Position numbers and translations under genes: made by a program
Shown here: positions 13,458 through 14,398 of the stretch, in pieces
Numbering within the stretch: position 1 is the stretch's first letter
Layout of the letters: every line of letters starts with the position of its first letter
Notes under the pieces: generated by a model
Database searches by the model: none
What the model was told of the DNA's origin: nothing
What the model saw: only the letters and a program-made list of their open reading frames with translations
NCBI GenBank assembly: GCA_003354055.1
Contig: PIVQ01000115.1
Location: forward strand, 1-14,398
DNA from: Desulfobacteraceae bacterium
Lineage (GTDB): Bacteria > Desulfobacterota > Desulfobacteria > Desulfobacterales > Desulfobacteraceae
DNA length: 14,398 nt
Direction: 5' to 3'

Positions 13458-14398
13458 ATGACGGTGGCCAGGAGATGTGAAAAGATAACCCCATTCATTG
13501 TTATGGACGTTCTGGAGAAGATTCACAAGATGGAGGCCCGGGGCATTGATGTGATTCATATGGAGATCGGCGAACCCGATTTCAATGTGCCAGAATGCGT
13601 GAATCGGGTCAGTGTGGAGGCCTTTAGCCGGAACGAGACATCTTATACCCACAGTCTTGGGGATATTCGTCTGAGGGAGGCTATCAGCGATTATCACAGT
13701 CGGACTTACGGTACTCAGGTTGATCCGGGCCAGATCCTGGTGACCTCGGGGACATCTCCGGCCATGCTGTTGCTCTTTTCCGCCCTGGTGAATCCCGGGG
13801 ATGAGATTATCATATCTGATCCCCACTATGCCTGTTACGCTAATTTTATCCACTATGTTCAGGGGGTTCCCGTAACGGTAAAGGTGACTGAAGAAGAGGG
13901 TTTTGTCTATACCCCGGATGCCATCAGAGAGAAGATCACTCCCAAAACAAAGGCGATATTCATCAATTCTCCATCCAATCCCACCGGGAATGTTATCCCT
14001 AAGGAGAGGATGGAAGAAATCGTGGCTGTGGCTGAAGAACACGGACTTTATATTATTTCGGATGAGATTTACCACGGCCTGACCTATGAGGGTAAGGATC
14101 ATTCCATTTTTGAATTTACGGACCGGGCGTTTGTGCTCAACGGCTTTTCCAAGCTGTTTGCCATGACAGGCTTGCGTCTGGGATATCTGATTGCGCCGCA
14201 GGCGTTTATCCGTCCCCTTCAGGTATTGCAACAGAACTTTTTTATCTGTGCCAACTCCGTGATCCAGCTGGCCGGGGCTGCTGCCCTGACCGATGCTGCA
14301 AAAGAGACGGAGCTCATGCGCAAGACCTATAATGAGCGCCGAAAATTTGTGGTGAAACGCTTAAAGGAGATGGGGCTGGGGATAACAGTGGAACCCAC
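13458..14398 (+). CDS. Class I pyridoxal-phosphate aminotransferase, C-terminus cut by window edge
   Basis: 313 codons are visible and the frame is open to the edge. It has a fold-type I aspartate aminotransferase pattern: I-G-E-P-D-F near the N-terminus, S-P-S-N-P-T-G (171-177; Asn174), S-D-E-I-Y (201-205; Asp202, Tyr205) and the PLP Schiff-base lysine in G-F-S-K (Lys232), followed by T-G-L-R-L-G-Y with the phosphate-binding Arg240. AAGGTG (13445-13450) precedes the ATG by 7 bp, one base after hisG stops, so it is co-transcribed with hisI-hisG. By sequence it is an AspC/alanine-type transaminase, not a typical HisC. It could still supply the histidinol-phosphate step or another amino acid; the sequence does not decide. 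Confidence 0.92.
   Translation, partial: MTVARRCEKITPFIVMDVLEKIHKMEARGIDVIHMEIGEPDFNVPECVNRVSVEAFSRNETSYTHSLGDIRLREAISDYHSRTYGTQVDPGQILVTSGTSPAMLLLFSALVNPGDEIIISDPHYACYANFIHYVQGVPVTVKVTEEEGFVYTPDAIREKITPKTKAIFINSPSNPTGNVIPKERMEEIVAVAEEHGLYIISDEIYHGLTYEGKDHSIFEFTDRAFVLNGFSKLFAMTGLRLGYLIAPQAFIRPLQVLQQNFFICANSVIQLAGAAALTDAAKETELMRKTYNERRKFVVKRLKEMGLGITVEP

Noticed and set aside
13425..14231. Antisense frame of 268 codons opposite the aminotransferase
   Set aside because: The sense strand encodes a clear aminotransferase with all PLP motifs, and the antisense product shows no family features.

Overview
The window looks like a chromosomal segment of a mesophilic sulphate-reducing Desulfobacterota species, probably Desulfobacteraceae (Desulfobacter/Desulfobacula-like). 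The evidence is the precorrin-2 dehydrogenase / HemX-type cytochrome c assembly protein / glutamyl-tRNA reductase cluster, the flavour of the housekeeping proteins, and moderate GC with Gram-negative gene families. This assignment is inference; there is no rRNA in the window.

Layout. (1) 1-612, minus: the N-terminal part of a TIM-barrel amidohydrolase that runs off the left edge. (2) 706-3519, plus: a tight tetrapyrrole operon (precorrin-2 dehydrogenase/ferrochelatase, CcsA/HemX membrane protein, HemA), read from a good sigma-70-like promoter in the divergent spacer. (3) 3520-3815: a palindrome-rich non-coding stretch containing a probable hemA terminator. (4) 3816-6014: a visibly more AT-rich foreign block holding a divergent alpha/beta hydrolase and WYL-type regulator. 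Its ends have the logic of a mobile integron gene cassette in minus orientation. There is an attC-like site at 3810-3936, and its outer arm (CCGCTAAC on the minus strand) is exactly complementary to the GTTAGCGG that opens the block on the minus strand at 6015-6008. No integron integrase is visible. (5) 6015-6546: AT-rich spacer, then a strongly structured GC-rich RNA candidate (about 6235-6409) ending in an intrinsic terminator, then the dksA promoter. (6) 6547-9553, plus: a DksA-family regulator, a PHP-domain phosphoesterase fused in one frame to a complete ribonuclease III, and an Elp3-like radical SAM protein. (7) 9537-11942, minus: class A penicillin-binding protein 1A, convergent with and slightly overlapping the radical SAM gene. 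(8) 12207-14398, plus: hisI, hisG (long form) and a class I aminotransferase cut by the right edge.

How the parts work together. The first operon supplies precursors for siroheme and haem: HemA makes glutamate semialdehyde, and the CysG-N/Met8-type enzyme diverts uroporphyrinogen-derived precorrin-2 to sirohydrochlorin or siroheme. A sulphate reducer needs siroheme for dissimilatory sulphite reductase and for siroheme-dependent haem synthesis. The CcsA-like protein links this to cytochrome c maturation. The DksA / PHP-RNase III group is about transcription control and RNA processing. hisI-hisG-aminotransferase is a biosynthetic operon.

The points most worth following up are the PHP-RNase III fusion, the apparently solitary integron cassette carrying its own regulated divergent promoter, and the structured RNA upstream of dksA.
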